A stretch of 64,000 nt of DNA from Atopobiaceae bacterium (GTDB lineage: Bacteria > Actinomycetota > Coriobacteriia > Coriobacteriales > Atopobiaceae). The notes under the pieces were generated by a model. The model was not told the DNA's origin. It did not search any database and worked only from the letters and a program-made list of their open reading frames with translations. The stretch is taken from the NCBI GenBank assembly GCA_017545665.1, contig JAFWKQ010000079.1:47303-111302 (forward strand), written 5' to 3'. Below are positions 36,601 to 45,617 of this stretch, piece by piece (within the stretch, counting starts at the first letter, position 1; each line of letters starts with the position of its first letter). A program made the translations under genes and the position numbers.

Positions 36601-37266
36601 CAATTCTTCCAGAACGTTCGGGCTTAACGTCTCTATGGAATCAAGCGTAAACCATTGGCGCGTGCGTTCCCAGTGCTCTTTTGGTGGAAGGACGAGTTGC
36701 ACACCCTCTTGCATTGCGTCCGTCCAGCCTCCACCTTCGAGTTTTTCGCATATTTGCGCGACATATGACAGCAGGCTCCTGTATTCATCCCGCTTGTCAT
36801 CCTCAGCACAAACCGCCTCCCCGAAGCAGAGCCGCGGATACTCCTGAACCATACCACAGCCAAGTATGACCGGATACCATTGCCCTTCAAACTCGGTTCT
36901 CATCTGTCCCATAATCGGCAGAACGTAGTCCTCGAGCGCGGACGGTTTACATAGCTTGCGGATAGAACGAAAGAATTGCGTAAACTCTTCGTACGTCTCG
37001 ATCGTCTTCGTTCCGTAATTATTTGTGACCATGAGGGAGGAATTTAGCCCAAGGATACACTCTTGGGCAGATCTGTTCTCGCACCAGGAGTTGATACAGA
37101 ACACACCCATACAGACATCTTGAAAACGGTATTCCATCATGACCTCAGACAGTGCCTTCGCCATGCCAATACAATTCGTGTACTGGAATGCCCACACGTC
37201 TGGGCTGCTTTCAATGCCCATGGTGTCTCGAACCTTATTAATTATATCGACGAATCTACTTGTCAT
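33607..37266 (-). CDS. Large uncharacterised protein (1219 aa) with C-terminal PD-(D/E)XK-like nuclease motif
   Basis: ATG 37266 is preceded by AGGGGAAAGACA. No membrane helices or signal peptide are seen. The first ~1000 residues match no family I recognise; they are mixed alpha/beta with several Cys-containing stretches. Near the C-terminus GDYDVLAYDQ (Asp1113, Asp1115) and WAIECKEFE (Glu1130, Lys1132) give the D-(x)n-ExK pattern of restriction-like nucleases, in a strand-turn-strand context. The following KGLLSKFERRIDYLKNN helix is common in such domains. It is monocistronic, sits at the left of the defence-type island and is a candidate stand-alone antiviral nuclease. Function is inferred only from motif and context. 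Confidence 0.7.
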   Translation of the reverse strand: MTSRFVDIINKVRDTMGIESSPDVWAFQYTNCIGMAKALSEVMMEYRFQDVCMGVFCINSWCENRSAQECILGLNSSLMVTNNYGTKTIETYEEFTQFFRSIRKLCKPSALEDYVLPIMGQMRTEFEGQWYPVILGCGMVQEYPRLCFGEAVCAEDDKRDEYRSLLSYVAQICEKLEGGGWTDAMQEGVQLVLPPKEHWERTRQWFTLDSIETLSPNVLEELSSPILPIEMRHFVQHGTQQLPLFNPSILADYLLQRIISIGENRASALVEGVIATEASKIFGIGIGRQKGCLSFPVFRHDGAYAENCPCTLLLFDECGTLTLFYNLAHGDGNLQHLARTLRSNNKTLEVIDTGWPDQKPTVYGMRTTAIKRVTLVAFVNNTAPALYPKMQPTSELADITCGALDLLTILQAASSVEEVNEFFAEAASGEHKLINAFSGIAPHFLWWKDNNRSMLPGAKRRESVSIWCDYNDTDRYYHDFFRSIEGSYPITGGSYTLGSPFRNTYEECDRDFIVIRAKSNGQYLGVAKGLEGDRKGFVHIFAAHDYTPSVGDDGIEDEERAYTLYEDLIMCMVNSLESGFARLASMFGDVIQIGYVTKNGGTARQLVCVDSDYGVYGFSAENKPRVVLFSVDASKFIQALTDANDRSVECRLVAGILSLLPNDEEGARNELIRSIQALANSGKMVDVQGVELPYAWSGMPRIADETDVSRAYAIRAVATSAAKAGVCPGTYYGQSANEALRSFQEELTATLKHELSKYDSKALLMGLYAALAQATHDYYIHSKRFGSFGKVDKAESQRIDVKTFDLREAARHKMRAARYCIETLLCYDLHGDETPDISGLSTLVSLANQLVSLCDEADILHFAPPGFGIEVDDDFIVNAIEDDSKVAISKSLRERQLLDPGHLGGATTEDIDHVTKAKSAFLKDTGMSFECFLDVLNELALDIDKDVKEAKHHLNVVLIGKRDLEAFLTYKLGTVYEEQELKACIAFITLDPTGLRVISGRELDYLPFGRIKDRPNRLELKPIVALGGKLLFAPTVLGMLRRRWISGIAQRFLPVKDTFNSLYGVICQWKRHFEKSLENDAYQCFIDSGYGKTNAYKGLELKKKGKHPEYLGDYDVLAYDQENEIIWAIECKEFEKVESAFDYMQLQERWFGRKGLLSKFERRIDYLKNNTRQVANDMGFNYESIPEVRALLVCNKLFDNLLGTSSFEVVTLNELKSLI

Positions 37267-37944
37267 TGTCTTTCCCCTACACAGTGTCTGTAATTCTTGC
37301 CGGTTGGCAGGAGGCGTTGAACTTGAGTTGCTATTATACGAATCGCACGGGACAAGAATGGAGGTACATGAGGCAACGTATCACACTGACCGTGGACGGC
37401 CTATTCCATGCGTGCGTGGAGCAGCGCTAGGGCGACGGAAAGTATATTCGTCGTGAGGCGTTATAACACTTCGTTTTGTAAACGGCACCATTGCTGTACA
37501 GTCAATTCTGAGAACCGTTGCGCAATGACTGGTTTTATCGGAGGTGCTCTGCGTTAGAAGAAACGTTTACTCCAGAAATAGCATGCGTTGTGCTACTTCC
37601 TTGGCGTTTCGATTACGAGCGACGGGCAGTTGAGAAAGCACATGAACGACGACGTAGGCGGTAAGATGTTTTAATCAGACGAGGTGAGGAGTCTTTTATT
37701 CGACCGGCAGCGACTTCTTGCGCGGTTCCCGAATCGTGACAGCTAGATTCAGCATCTTGGGAAGGGAGCTTTCACGATGGCAGGAGAGTCGCGTGGAAGG
37801 AGTATGCGGAGCATCTGACCTGACAGAGCGGCTCCGCTTGCCTCGCGGGAGGCTCCGAATCGAAAGCCAGCCGCCATTTGCGTCGAACGAATTACAACCA
37901 CGTCTGGAAATAAGGCCTGCATGAACACACACGTTCTGGTCGCG
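37267..37944. other. 678-bp gap with possible gene remnants
   Basis: No convincing full gene is present. A mini-frame at 37368-37433 (MRQRITLTVDGLF..., 21 codons) has GGAGG at 37360-37364 and stops at TAG, after which the frame continues sensibly (GDGKYIRREAL), suggesting a truncated gene start. A second 40-50-residue frame around 37515-37660 (NDWFYRRCSALEETF) also looks like a remnant. Longer frames on both strands look like shadows. Confidence 0.35.
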
Positions 37945-38856
37945 CTAGTACCGAAGAGGCATTCCTGACCGCTTAACCTCAACTGTTGCTCCATTATTGC
38001 GAAAGAACTCCCGAAGGCCGCGCGCTGCCAAGTCGCTGCTATTCTTCGGGCCAATGAGTATTGATTCCAATCCATCAAATGGTCGCACGCGCTCTTTCAC
38101 GAAGGGAATGAAAACGCCATCCCTGACCCTGAAATGCTGCTTCACACAATGTTTGGGGTTTACTTGATTGCTGCTGTAGGTCCGCATGAATACGTAGCGG
38201 TACTCGTTCTCTCCGGCGAAGCAGGGCTGTTTGAAAAACATGTTAAGGAAGCAAATCTCTGCAGCTATATGCCGGCAAAAGAGATTTAACTCATCACCCA
38301 CCAAGCTATCGAAGCAATGCCACGCGTTCAGTGACGGGTACTCGTCTTGTGCAAAGTAGTCTTGCTCAATCGCCAGCCGCATGATTTGCTTCTGCTCGTT
38401 GCGGTTGTACACAACCTTCCCGTGTAAAGTCTCAATGTCCTCTAGGCTGTTGTTTAGCCGTTCAAAGTCAAAGCACATACAGTACCCGAGTGCGCCAGAG
38501 TATTCACTCCACATCAGCGCGCTGTCGTAATCCAAGCTGAAAGAGACGACGTAGTTCCCGTCGTGATGTCCGCACTGCTTGAGCGACTCAATGTCTCCTT
38601 GCCAGCCCTCGACATTCTTTGTTACTTTGCTCAGTAACTGGCACAGTCTGCTCTTGTCTCGCATCGACTCTTTCATTAGCTCGCAGAATATTTCAGCTGC
38701 AATTTGAAACTCTGTTGTATCGTTCAGGAATCCACTCTTCGTAGCCCAAAACTTCCCAGAACAAATACCCATCACCCCCTCTGCCGTCGTGTAGTGATAG
38801 AGTTTCTCGCCAGGTTCGAGCATAAGTATTCCGAGAGAGTCGTTGGATGATCTCAC
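37945..38856 (-). CDS. DUF2971-like protein
   Basis: GTG 38856 is chosen because GGAGGA lies eight bases upstream, giving 303 residues; the frame extends to GTG 38880. The opening LYHYTTAEGVMGI, GKFWATKSGFLNDTTEF, VVSFSLDYDSALMWSEYS and YCMCFDF match the DUF2971 pattern (YHYT...lNDp.E...SFS...mWs.Y). DUF2971 proteins are soluble, poorly characterised and often found in defence islands; the YHYT/SFS/W arrangement recalls ADP-ribosyltransferase folds, but that is an inference. It lies alone between the large nuclease-like gene and the Thoeris-like pair on the opposite strand. Confidence 0.75.
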   Translation of the reverse strand: MRSSNDSLGILMLEPGEKLYHYTTAEGVMGICSGKFWATKSGFLNDTTEFQIAAEIFCELMKESMRDKSRLCQLLSKVTKNVEGWQGDIESLKQCGHHDGNYVVSFSLDYDSALMWSEYSGALGYCMCFDFERLNNSLEDIETLHGKVVYNRNEQKQIMRLAIEQDYFAQDEYPSLNAWHCFDSLVGDELNLFCRHIAAEICFLNMFFKQPCFAGENEYRYVFMRTYSSNQVNPKHCVKQHFRVRDGVFIPFVKERVRPFDGLESILIGPKNSSDLAARGLREFFRNNGATVEVKRSGMPLRY

Positions 38857-39209
38857 AGTATAATCCTCCGTCGTAGTCACTGCTAACCTTGTAATTGTAT
38901 GAGTGGTAGCCCCATATGGTCCGCAAACCTAAGCGTTTGGATTTTCGGTACCGTTTCGGGTTACTTCCAGCCTGAGGCGCGGGTACGCCCACATCGTCTC
39001 CAAGGGGTGCGGTTGAGACGGCTGCAGAAGGAGAGGACGTCTCTGGTGAGTCTGCGGCAGGACTTTCTCAGCCAAGACGAAAGGCTGAAAGAATTATTGA
39101 TTACGCATTGGTAAAATGGCCTAAATCTGAGCTTGACCTCGTAATGTCGACAAGTCTGAGACAACCTACTACGAGAATCGGGGTTTATGGGAGATTGGAC
39201 CAGTAAGCT

Positions 39210-40115
39210 ATGAGATGCCGTTTGATGGTTCTTTGGGTAGAGGCTACAAAGGACATTGGCGATACGAGGCGCTTGCGTCGGATGGCTGTGTCATTCGTTG
39301 GCAGTGTGAGCTCGCTGTATACAACATCCGTACTCATAAAGGATCTTATGGGTATCGGGAATCTCGAAAATGCCTGCAAAACATACTGGCCGGCTCTACT
39401 GCTTATTGGTGTCGTTATCGCGCTTGTGGTAAACCGAGAGCGGACCCTGTTCGTTGATACAGTTGCTGATACGGGCATACAGGTTGAAACGAAGGTGGGG
39501 AATCTCTTCTCTATAAATGCGTCGAGTTTTGTAATTCCCACTAATACTTTTTTTCGCACAAAGGTTGATAATAATTACATAAGATATGAAAGCGTACAGG
39601 GTCAGTTTCAGCGCAAGGTGTATGGAGGGTCGACAAGACGCCTAGATGCGGCAATCCGAAAGAGCTTGAAGGAACAGGGCCGAGTGGGTGTTCCCGCAAG
39701 CGACAGAATCGGAGAGGTCTTGCGCTACCCTGTAGGCACTGTCGCTAAAGTAGATTATGACGGAAAGCACTACTATTTCCTCGCAATGAATGACGTTAAC
39801 AAGGATGGTAAGCCGACCGGTCAGTCGTACGACAACGTCAAGAAAGCGCTTGAAAGTCTTGAGCACGCGATTCTCACCTTTGGTCATTGTGACACCCTTG
39901 CGATGCCGCTTATAGGTACGGGGCATGCGGCGATCAAGGATGCCTCATGTGAGCGAGTTGCGATGGAGATCGTCGACGAATTCGTGGACTGCCGTGAACA
40001 GCTGGCAAGGAAAGTGGTCGTGTGTGTTTCGCCAAGGGATTACGTCGACGGACGTATCAACTTCAAACGCCTTGCTAAGTATATCGAATATCGATGCGAA
40101 TTCTTCCGCGGTTGA
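39210..40115 (+). CDS. Two-helix membrane protein with macro domain (ThsA-like, type II Thoeris candidate)
   Basis: Two membrane helices lie at about residues 25-45 (MAVSFVGSVSSLYTTSVLI) and 60-77 (YWPALLLIGVVIALVV). The rest is a cytoplasmic macro-type domain: VGNLFSINASSFVIPTNTFF, the strand AKVDYDGKHYYFLAM, and LAMPLIGTGHAAIKDA, the classic loop that cradles ADP-ribose. Such TM-macro proteins (DUF6430-like) are the effectors of type II Thoeris, in which a TIR protein makes a nucleotide signal that the macro domain senses, causing membrane damage. A TIR-like gene follows 272 bp downstream. The start ATG 39210 lacks a strong site; ATG 39282 would remove part of the leading segment. Confidence 0.78.
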   Translation: MRCRLMVLWVEATKDIGDTRRLRRMAVSFVGSVSSLYTTSVLIKDLMGIGNLENACKTYWPALLLIGVVIALVVNRERTLFVDTVADTGIQVETKVGNLFSINASSFVIPTNTFFRTKVDNNYIRYESVQGQFQRKVYGGSTRRLDAAIRKSLKEQGRVGVPASDRIGEVLRYPVGTVAKVDYDGKHYYFLAMNDVNKDGKPTGQSYDNVKKALESLEHAILTFGHCDTLAMPLIGTGHAAIKDASCERVAMEIVDEFVDCREQLARKVVVCVSPRDYVDGRINFKRLAKYIEYRCEFFRG

Positions 40116-40387
40116 CTTTATGGTTGCGCAACCTGAGATCTAGATTGCCGAGATTTAAAAGATTAAACATTTTGCGCGGGGAGACCTTGATGAATAAACG
40201 AATCGTCTTAACAGAAGGGTCAATCTCGCAAAGAGGGCACTAAAGAACCAAGTGTTTTAGGATTGGGTATAGGCGAGTTAGATACAGCTTCCATTATTTG
40301 GCAAACGCGCTTTCAAGTGCGGGTAATTCAGGCGGCGATAGGTTTGCCAGCACGAACAAACGGCGATTTTCAGAGAGGTTGGTCAAA

Positions 40388-40996
40388 TTGAGCAAAAGAG
40401 TGTACATCAGCGCGGACTACGAAGAGAATAGCGGGGATCGCGACGTCGTTGAGGAACTCCATCGTTGGGGTGAGGACGATCTACATAAGGTGGACTATGT
40501 TGACACGGCGAGCTCTCCTGCTGGTAGTGTGTCGGAAAACCCGGACTGTCGTGCGTGTGATCTGAAGCGAGAGTTCAACGATCGTATCAACGCGTCTTCT
40601 GCTGTCATTTTTGTTGTTGGGGACAAGACGGCGATCCGTGCTGCAGGTAGTGGGTGCAGGTGGACGATTGATGGCCCAGGTTGCTCATGCACGCCGTACA
40701 AGCACAACTCTGGCGGGACCAAAGCATGCAAGGTGAGCAATGTTGTCGAGCCTGGCCCGCATGACGACTATGGGGAAGTAAACTCCCTCTCATACCTGCA
40801 GCATGAATTCGAGCAGGCCAAAAAGAAGGGCAAGACGATCATCATTGTGTATAACTCGCTTTACAAACAGGTGAAGTGGCTCCCGGCTTACATGTGCGAC
40901 TATGAGTCTGACGCTCGACCATTTTGGAAGAAGGATGAGTGTGGGCGCAAAGTTGGAGACTACACGTGCATAAAGCAGGCTCTTGGTTACGAATAA
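40388..40996 (+). CDS. TIR-like domain protein (ThsB-like, type II Thoeris candidate)
   Basis: TTG 40388 is preceded by GAGAGG and gives 202 residues. The frame opens KRVYISADYEENSGDRDVV, the first strand and loop of TIR-like/DUF1863 (ThsB) proteins, then NDRINASSAVIFVVGDKTA, and YLQHEFEQAKKKGKTIIIVYNS, where Glu140 or Glu142 is the probable catalytic NADase residue. The middle has a Cys-rich insert (CRWTIDGPGCSCTPY) also known from ThsB-like proteins. Beside the TM-macro protein it forms a Thoeris-type pair: phage sensing by the TIR enzyme and execution by the macro-domain membrane protein. The pairing is inferred from family and adjacency. Confidence 0.78.
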   Translation: MSKRVYISADYEENSGDRDVVEELHRWGEDDLHKVDYVDTASSPAGSVSENPDCRACDLKREFNDRINASSAVIFVVGDKTAIRAAGSGCRWTIDGPGCSCTPYKHNSGGTKACKVSNVVEPGPHDDYGEVNSLSYLQHEFEQAKKKGKTIIIVYNSLYKQVKWLPAYMCDYESDARPFWKKDECGRKVGDYTCIKQALGYE

Positions 40997-41201
40997 GCTT
41001 CGTTTGATGCCGTAAGAGCTATGTTGCATGTGGGTGCACTAGGGTGGCCGACTCTTGTGCGCAACGCTGCTTACGAAGCTCCCTCGTGGTTTCGGCTGTC
41101 GCCCGTGGGTGAGTCTTGCCGAGATTTTTGAGGGGATGATTGCTAGCTAAGCGTGCGGAGGGCGCTGATGGAAAGCACGCTGTCTGTGAGAGGAGAAACT
41201 G

Positions 41202-42230
41202 GTGGTACGCAACAAGCATGAATATCGGATAGCAATGGGGCGTGGACAAGGCGAACAGCGCCATGTTTACGAGTATTCATATGGTTCCACGCGGGGGATA
41301 CATCTTTGCGTGGCTGATGATTTTGCGGAAATCATTGTTCACATGGCGCCATTCTATGACGTCCACGAGTTGTTTACTGAAGGCAGTCCATTGTTCTCTG
41401 ACGCGGTGAAGAAGGCCTGCATCCTTCATCTCCTTTGGTGCTCTCGCCAGCTTCCTCTTGACTCAGCGCGTATTTACGTCGACGAGGCGGAGGCGTATAG
41501 CTGGCCCGATGCTGTGCTATGCAGTCTCCTCACGGGGCCAGAATTGTTGCGTTCCGTTCCTCCTGACTCCATTACGGATGCAGCGGTGGCAAGGATACTT
41601 GATACCAAGCCTTCGCGTCAGGGATGCCTTGACGCAGCGTTGCATGCTTATCTATACGCAAAGAGCAAGGCGCTCGAGGCTGACAGGCTCATTTATCTAT
41701 GGATGTCGATAAACGGCCTCTACTCAACGGTATCTCAGCTGGTGCAGAAGCGCATCGGGAGCGGTCGGTGCAGGAAGGAGTACAAGAAGATAGAGAGGCT
41801 AGTTCGTGCGTACAACCTCGGAAACTCCTTTCATGACTCTGGCCAGAGTCCTTACAGGGGTCTGGTGGATAAGGTGGCATGCATAGTGAGAGAGATGCCG
41901 GATGGCGTGAAACGAAGCGACCTGGAGGAAGGACAATTTGCAGACCAGGTGCACGACGTCATAACGCATACCGCGCCTGAGCTCGACATAACGCCCTATG
42001 GATACGTGCTCCTGGCTCTCAGCTACCACTACAGATGCAGCCTCTTCCATGGGTCTAAGCCGCTGCCGCTCTATGCCCACGAGTCGGAGCATAGTCTCCG
42101 TTGTTTACGCGCGTGCAACGACCTGCTGGAGGAGTTCTTGGACGAGAATCTGCTTCTCTGGTTTGACGAGTCGCGTCGGGACAATCTGTTTTCGGATGTG
42201 TTGGATCGAGTGGCTTGCCAAAGCGGATAG
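41202..42230 (+). CDS. HEPN-like (Apea-type) protein of unknown function
   Basis: GTG 41202 follows AGGAG at seven bases. The 342-residue soluble protein has a beta-rich first half and an alpha-helical second half with EADRLIYLWMSINGLYSTV and YRCSLFHGSKPLPL. The latter fits the R-x4-H motif (RCSLFH) of HEPN ribonucleases, and the former resembles the first helix of Apea-like HEPN domains. HEPN proteins are common RNA-cleaving toxins and defence effectors. It lies 205 bp after the TIR-like gene on the same strand and could be part of, or a neighbour to, that system. Confidence 0.6.
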   Translation: MVRNKHEYRIAMGRGQGEQRHVYEYSYGSTRGIHLCVADDFAEIIVHMAPFYDVHELFTEGSPLFSDAVKKACILHLLWCSRQLPLDSARIYVDEAEAYSWPDAVLCSLLTGPELLRSVPPDSITDAAVARILDTKPSRQGCLDAALHAYLYAKSKALEADRLIYLWMSINGLYSTVSQLVQKRIGSGRCRKEYKKIERLVRAYNLGNSFHDSGQSPYRGLVDKVACIVREMPDGVKRSDLEEGQFADQVHDVITHTAPELDITPYGYVLLALSYHYRCSLFHGSKPLPLYAHESEHSLRCLRACNDLLEEFLDENLLLWFDESRRDNLFSDVLDRVACQSG

Positions 42231-42907
42231 ATAATCTGTTGCGTGCGTTATTGATGAGGTTTGCAGCCTCGCAAACACGTCATCGGGTCCTCTTTTGGGC
42301 TATTGGCCGGCACTACTGGCGTGGGAGCGAGTGTAAGGTTACGAATCAGCGGATGTATCTGGAGTAGGTACTTCCCTAGATGACCGACGTGCCCGACTCA
42401 CGGAGCCGGGTTGTTTGGCCACTACTCCGCTCTCCGGCGAGGTCCTCGCGGGCTGTGGCCTCTCCGTTGGCAGGCCCGACGAGCAATCTTGGGCTAAAGG
42501 GATTCTTTAGGCGGCTTTGGGGACCTCCTAGAGCTTTTCCATCGGCAGATGGCAGATCTCTTGGAGCTTTCCCAAGTGTCTGCGGGAGGACTCCGATAGC
42601 TTTCCCAGACGAGCGGTGGCGGGTGATGGTTCCGCCTATCCGATGAAGGCGGTACCGCCAGTCTGGTCAAAACGGCACCGTGCGACTCTTGGGGACGCGG
42701 ACACTTTCTTGGACGCTAATGCCCAAATCGAATTTCCTATCGTGCTCTCGTCTACGCTCTATTCCGTTGACGTAGTCGATGAGAGAGCAGAGCTCCTCAT
42801 CGACGCTCGGAATCGGCCACCTCATGCCGAATTCAACTACAAAGAGGTTGGCTTAAGCCAGTGTAAACTGTGAAGCCCAAGGGTCCGAGAACAGAAAGGA
42901 CACTCTC
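42231..42907. other. 677-bp gap, no convincing gene
   Basis: The stretch holds three spaced copies of a motif near AGCTTTtCC (about 42532, 42568 and 42601), which in one frame encode AFPSADG, AFPSVCG and AFPDERW. On the minus strand 42829-42674 gives a plausible 52-residue frame (MRWPIPSVDEELCSLIDYVN) without a ribosome site. Both look like debris rather than active genes. Confidence 0.35.
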
Positions 42908-43807
42908 TTGACAACGAGGTTTCAGGTCGATATCGATACTAAATGTTATGGTCAGTGCAAGCGTCTCGAGCAGTGGCTTTGGGATGTGGGTTACGAGGAT
43001 TTACTTCCAACGATAGTGATGGGTGGAATAACGTATACTCCCACATCGATTGGTTATAAGTCGAATATCACACTGAACTGCAAAAACAGGGTTGGCTCTT
43101 ATACGAGATACGCGATAAAAATCGTCCCAGGACATAAGATCGTGTTAGTCTGGGATCTTGCTCGACGTCTCCGATTCTGCGGCACAGCTGACCTGCGGCT
43201 TTCGAAGGACTCACTGGCCAAGGAAGACCTTCATGAGAGAACCCTTAGGTGCATATACCAGCACTTCAACAGCAAGAGGGACAGGCGTGGGCGGCGTATA
43301 GAAGAAAAAGTGATGGTCGTTGGGTTCGATGTGCTGTATGAGTTTCTCGCCAACCCAGACGCGCACCTCGCCTTGAATCCGGACGATCTTGAGTTTGAGG
43401 ACTTGAGCTCAGAGGCTCAAGAAAGCATACAAGCCGAGCTGAAACGGACGTGCGAGGAAAGCGGCATCTTTCCTCGTAAACGGTATTCGACGCGCCACTT
43501 CGCTCGAGAGGCTGCGTTTAGGAACAGGGTATTGGAGCATTATCAGTTCAAATGCGCAATATGTCGTCTGGGCGAGGTCAAAGCACTCGACGCCGCTCAC
43601 AAGAGGGGGCGTGAGGTGCGCGTTGGCAGTTACTTCGATACCTCGGATGGCGTGTGCCTGTGCGCGAACCATCACCGTATGTATGACAGTGAGCTATTCG
43701 ATATCGACTTTACGTCCGGCCGCCTTATCGAGGTCGATGAGCGGGTGGCGGGGCAGGAGTGGTACAAAAGGTTCTACATCATGTACTCTGGTAGAATCCT
43801 TCTGTGA
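42908..43807 (+). CDS. HNH endonuclease-domain protein
   Basis: TTG 42908 has AAAGGA about eight bases upstream. The 299-residue protein ends in an HNH module: CAIC (216-219), LDAAHKRG with His231, and CLCANHHRMYDSELFDIDF with Asn254 and His255/256; the CxxC and later Cys probably hold a structural zinc. Residues 1-190 form an unknown, perhaps specificity-giving, domain (YTPTSIGYKSNITL, RYAIKIVPGHKIVLVWD). The family includes restriction-type enzymes that cut modified or foreign DNA. No methyltransferase is nearby, so a modification-dependent or solitary nuclease is more likely than a classical restriction system. Confidence 0.82.
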   Translation: MTTRFQVDIDTKCYGQCKRLEQWLWDVGYEDLLPTIVMGGITYTPTSIGYKSNITLNCKNRVGSYTRYAIKIVPGHKIVLVWDLARRLRFCGTADLRLSKDSLAKEDLHERTLRCIYQHFNSKRDRRGRRIEEKVMVVGFDVLYEFLANPDAHLALNPDDLEFEDLSSEAQESIQAELKRTCEESGIFPRKRYSTRHFAREAAFRNRVLEHYQFKCAICRLGEVKALDAAHKRGREVRVGSYFDTSDGVCLCANHHRMYDSELFDIDFTSGRLIEVDERVAGQEWYKRFYIMYSGRILL

Positions 43808-43969
43808 TTGGAAGATATTCTTCTCCGTGATGGACGGCGGCACTGTTGGTGTCAGGCGAATCCACCCCAATTTGCAAGCAGTGCGAACGACGATGGAAGC
43901 GACGGACGCATCGGGGCAATGGCTTGTATCCTTACTTCCGCGCGATAACTCATTCTGCTAACTGCTAGC

Positions 43970-43992
43970 ATATTGTGCCAATCGCACAATAT
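43970..43992. promoter_or_regulatory. Perfect 9-bp inverted repeat upstream of the 44056 gene
   Basis: ATATTGTGC (43970-43978) and GCACAATAT (43984-43992) are separated by five bases, 64 bp before the ATG at 44056. It could be an operator for a small regulator or a hairpin. There is no T-tract, so it is not a terminator. Confidence 0.5.
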
Positions 43993-44055
43993 GCACATTG
44001 CTGGAGACAGTCGTTCTTAAGTATTTCCGATTGTACAAATCCATCAGGGGGTTTT

Positions 44056-44850
44056 ATGAGAAGAACGTTCGCTGAGGTACTGCGTTCAAGTGGAATCGAT
44101 GTACAAGCTGAATACAACAGCCTCCAATCGCTTGTCTTTGAGCGATATGGCCTTTATACGTTTATGGACTCCCACTTTCGGGAAGTGTGGTTTGCGGATA
44201 CTGCGATTAGCCTAGAAGACTTTAACAAGAGGCATAACTTTGACTTTGACCGTGTGAGGTCAGACGCAAGCCTGGATGATCTTCTTGACCTTTGCGAGTA
44301 TGCCTACAATTTTGCCGACGTGCTCACGGATGTGGGCGTTTCAGGCGGTGGTTCTTGTTGGGTGGTATTAGAGCACATCAATACCTTGGTTGACAAACTT
44401 GGATACACGGATACAAGGGACGATGGATTTGTGGTCTTTGTACCAAGGGACGAGAACATTGTTGCCGCGGCGAAAGTGGCCCCCACGCATGTTGCCCAAG
44501 ACATGTTACGCTATGGCTACCGTGGATTCGAAGGCGACTTAGGTGAAAAGAAGTCGATGCTGGTCAGGATGCTTGGTGAAATTGAGCCCAAGCGAAAAGA
44601 GCTAGAGAGGCTTTCGAAGTCGTTGGCCACCGACCTCTTCTATATTGCGAACAACTTCAATCTGCGTCACAACAACATAGATCCGTCAGATCGGGGTAAA
44701 TATCGTCCGCATATAGCAGAGATGGGTGAAAATGAGTTGGAGGGCTGGTATGACGTTTGCCGGGATTTATGTGCCGCATCGTTCTTGTTGCTGGACTATT
44801 CGGAGCGAAAGAGCGAGTTGGACGAGCTAAAACAACAGATGGTTGGTTAG
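44056..44850 (+). CDS. Hypothetical alpha-helical protein, 264 aa
   Basis: ATG 44056 has CAGGGGG upstream and is preferred to the longer frame from 43975. The protein is soluble and largely helical, with an N-terminal MRRTFAEVLRSSGIDVQ and a C-terminal pair of helices containing NNFNLRHNNIDPSDRGKY and LLLDYSERKSELDELKQQ. The phrase NLRHNNIDP recalls HEPN- and Abi-type C-terminal helices seen in phage-defence proteins, but I cannot name a family. It follows the HNH nuclease gene by about 250 bp with its own possible operator. Confidence 0.6.
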   Translation: MRRTFAEVLRSSGIDVQAEYNSLQSLVFERYGLYTFMDSHFREVWFADTAISLEDFNKRHNFDFDRVRSDASLDDLLDLCEYAYNFADVLTDVGVSGGGSCWVVLEHINTLVDKLGYTDTRDDGFVVFVPRDENIVAAAKVAPTHVAQDMLRYGYRGFEGDLGEKKSMLVRMLGEIEPKRKELERLSKSLATDLFYIANNFNLRHNNIDPSDRGKYRPHIAEMGENELEGWYDVCRDLCAASFLLLDYSERKSELDELKQQMVG

Positions 44851-44926
44851 AAGCCAGATTGATGTATCGAATCCAAGGAATCTACGATGTTGACGTTCCG
44901 AGTTTGACTAGCTGTAATTCCTGCTC

Positions 44927-45262
44927 CTAATTCTTACCATAGGGAAGAGAAGCCTCCACGGGGTACGTCGTCCCGACGTCACGATAGAGCTCGTTGGTAG
45001 CGGAAGTTGGCTCGCAGGCGATAACCTTCTTATCGTAGACCCTGCACTTCTGGTTACACAGCGGCCAGCGCTTGGAGCATAGGCGCCGCCTTTGTCGGCA
45101 TGCGCAATTGAAACAGCTACAGACGTCCTCCCAGTTGATGCCCTTCTCGCATGCCCTTTTCAGGACGTCCCGGACCGTCGACCTCGCGCAGCCGCACGCA
45201 GACGCGATCTGCGACCGCGACATGCGGTTGGCGTGGTGTCTCAGGTTGCCCCGGTAACTCGC
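44927..45262 (-). mobile_element. Transposase N-terminal HTH fragment (IS21/IS30-like)
   Basis: The minus strand encodes RMSRSQIASACGCARSTVRDVLKRA, an HTH like those opening IS21 or IS30 transposases, followed by a Cys-rich stretch (CFNCACRQRRRLC...CNQKC) and ending without a catalytic core. No partner gene or terminal repeats were found, so this is a decayed insertion sequence. Confidence 0.5.
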
Positions 45263-45617
45263 GCCTCAATTCACGCGAATCGAGCCCCTTCCCGTCGCTG
45301 GCTCAGCTATCCTTGCCGTGCCAGACAGGGTTTCCATGACAGAAAAGGGCCATCGGCGAAGATACCGACGGGGCGTAACGGGTGCCGACGCTCTGGAACG
45401 AACGCCGATTCAGCTTGGAATGGGTGTCGCCAAATCTCGGAAGGACTGATGGTTTATGTCGGAATAATCTGTTTGGGTGTGGGACATATAGTCTACGATT
45501 ATCGACGCCACGAGGTCGTGCTAAAAAAGAGCCGACGTATCAGCTCCTTTTTGCGGCCTATCTACCGCTTATCCTGCTTAGCCTATCATGGCCCGTTCGC
45601 TTCGGCAAGCGCCGATG

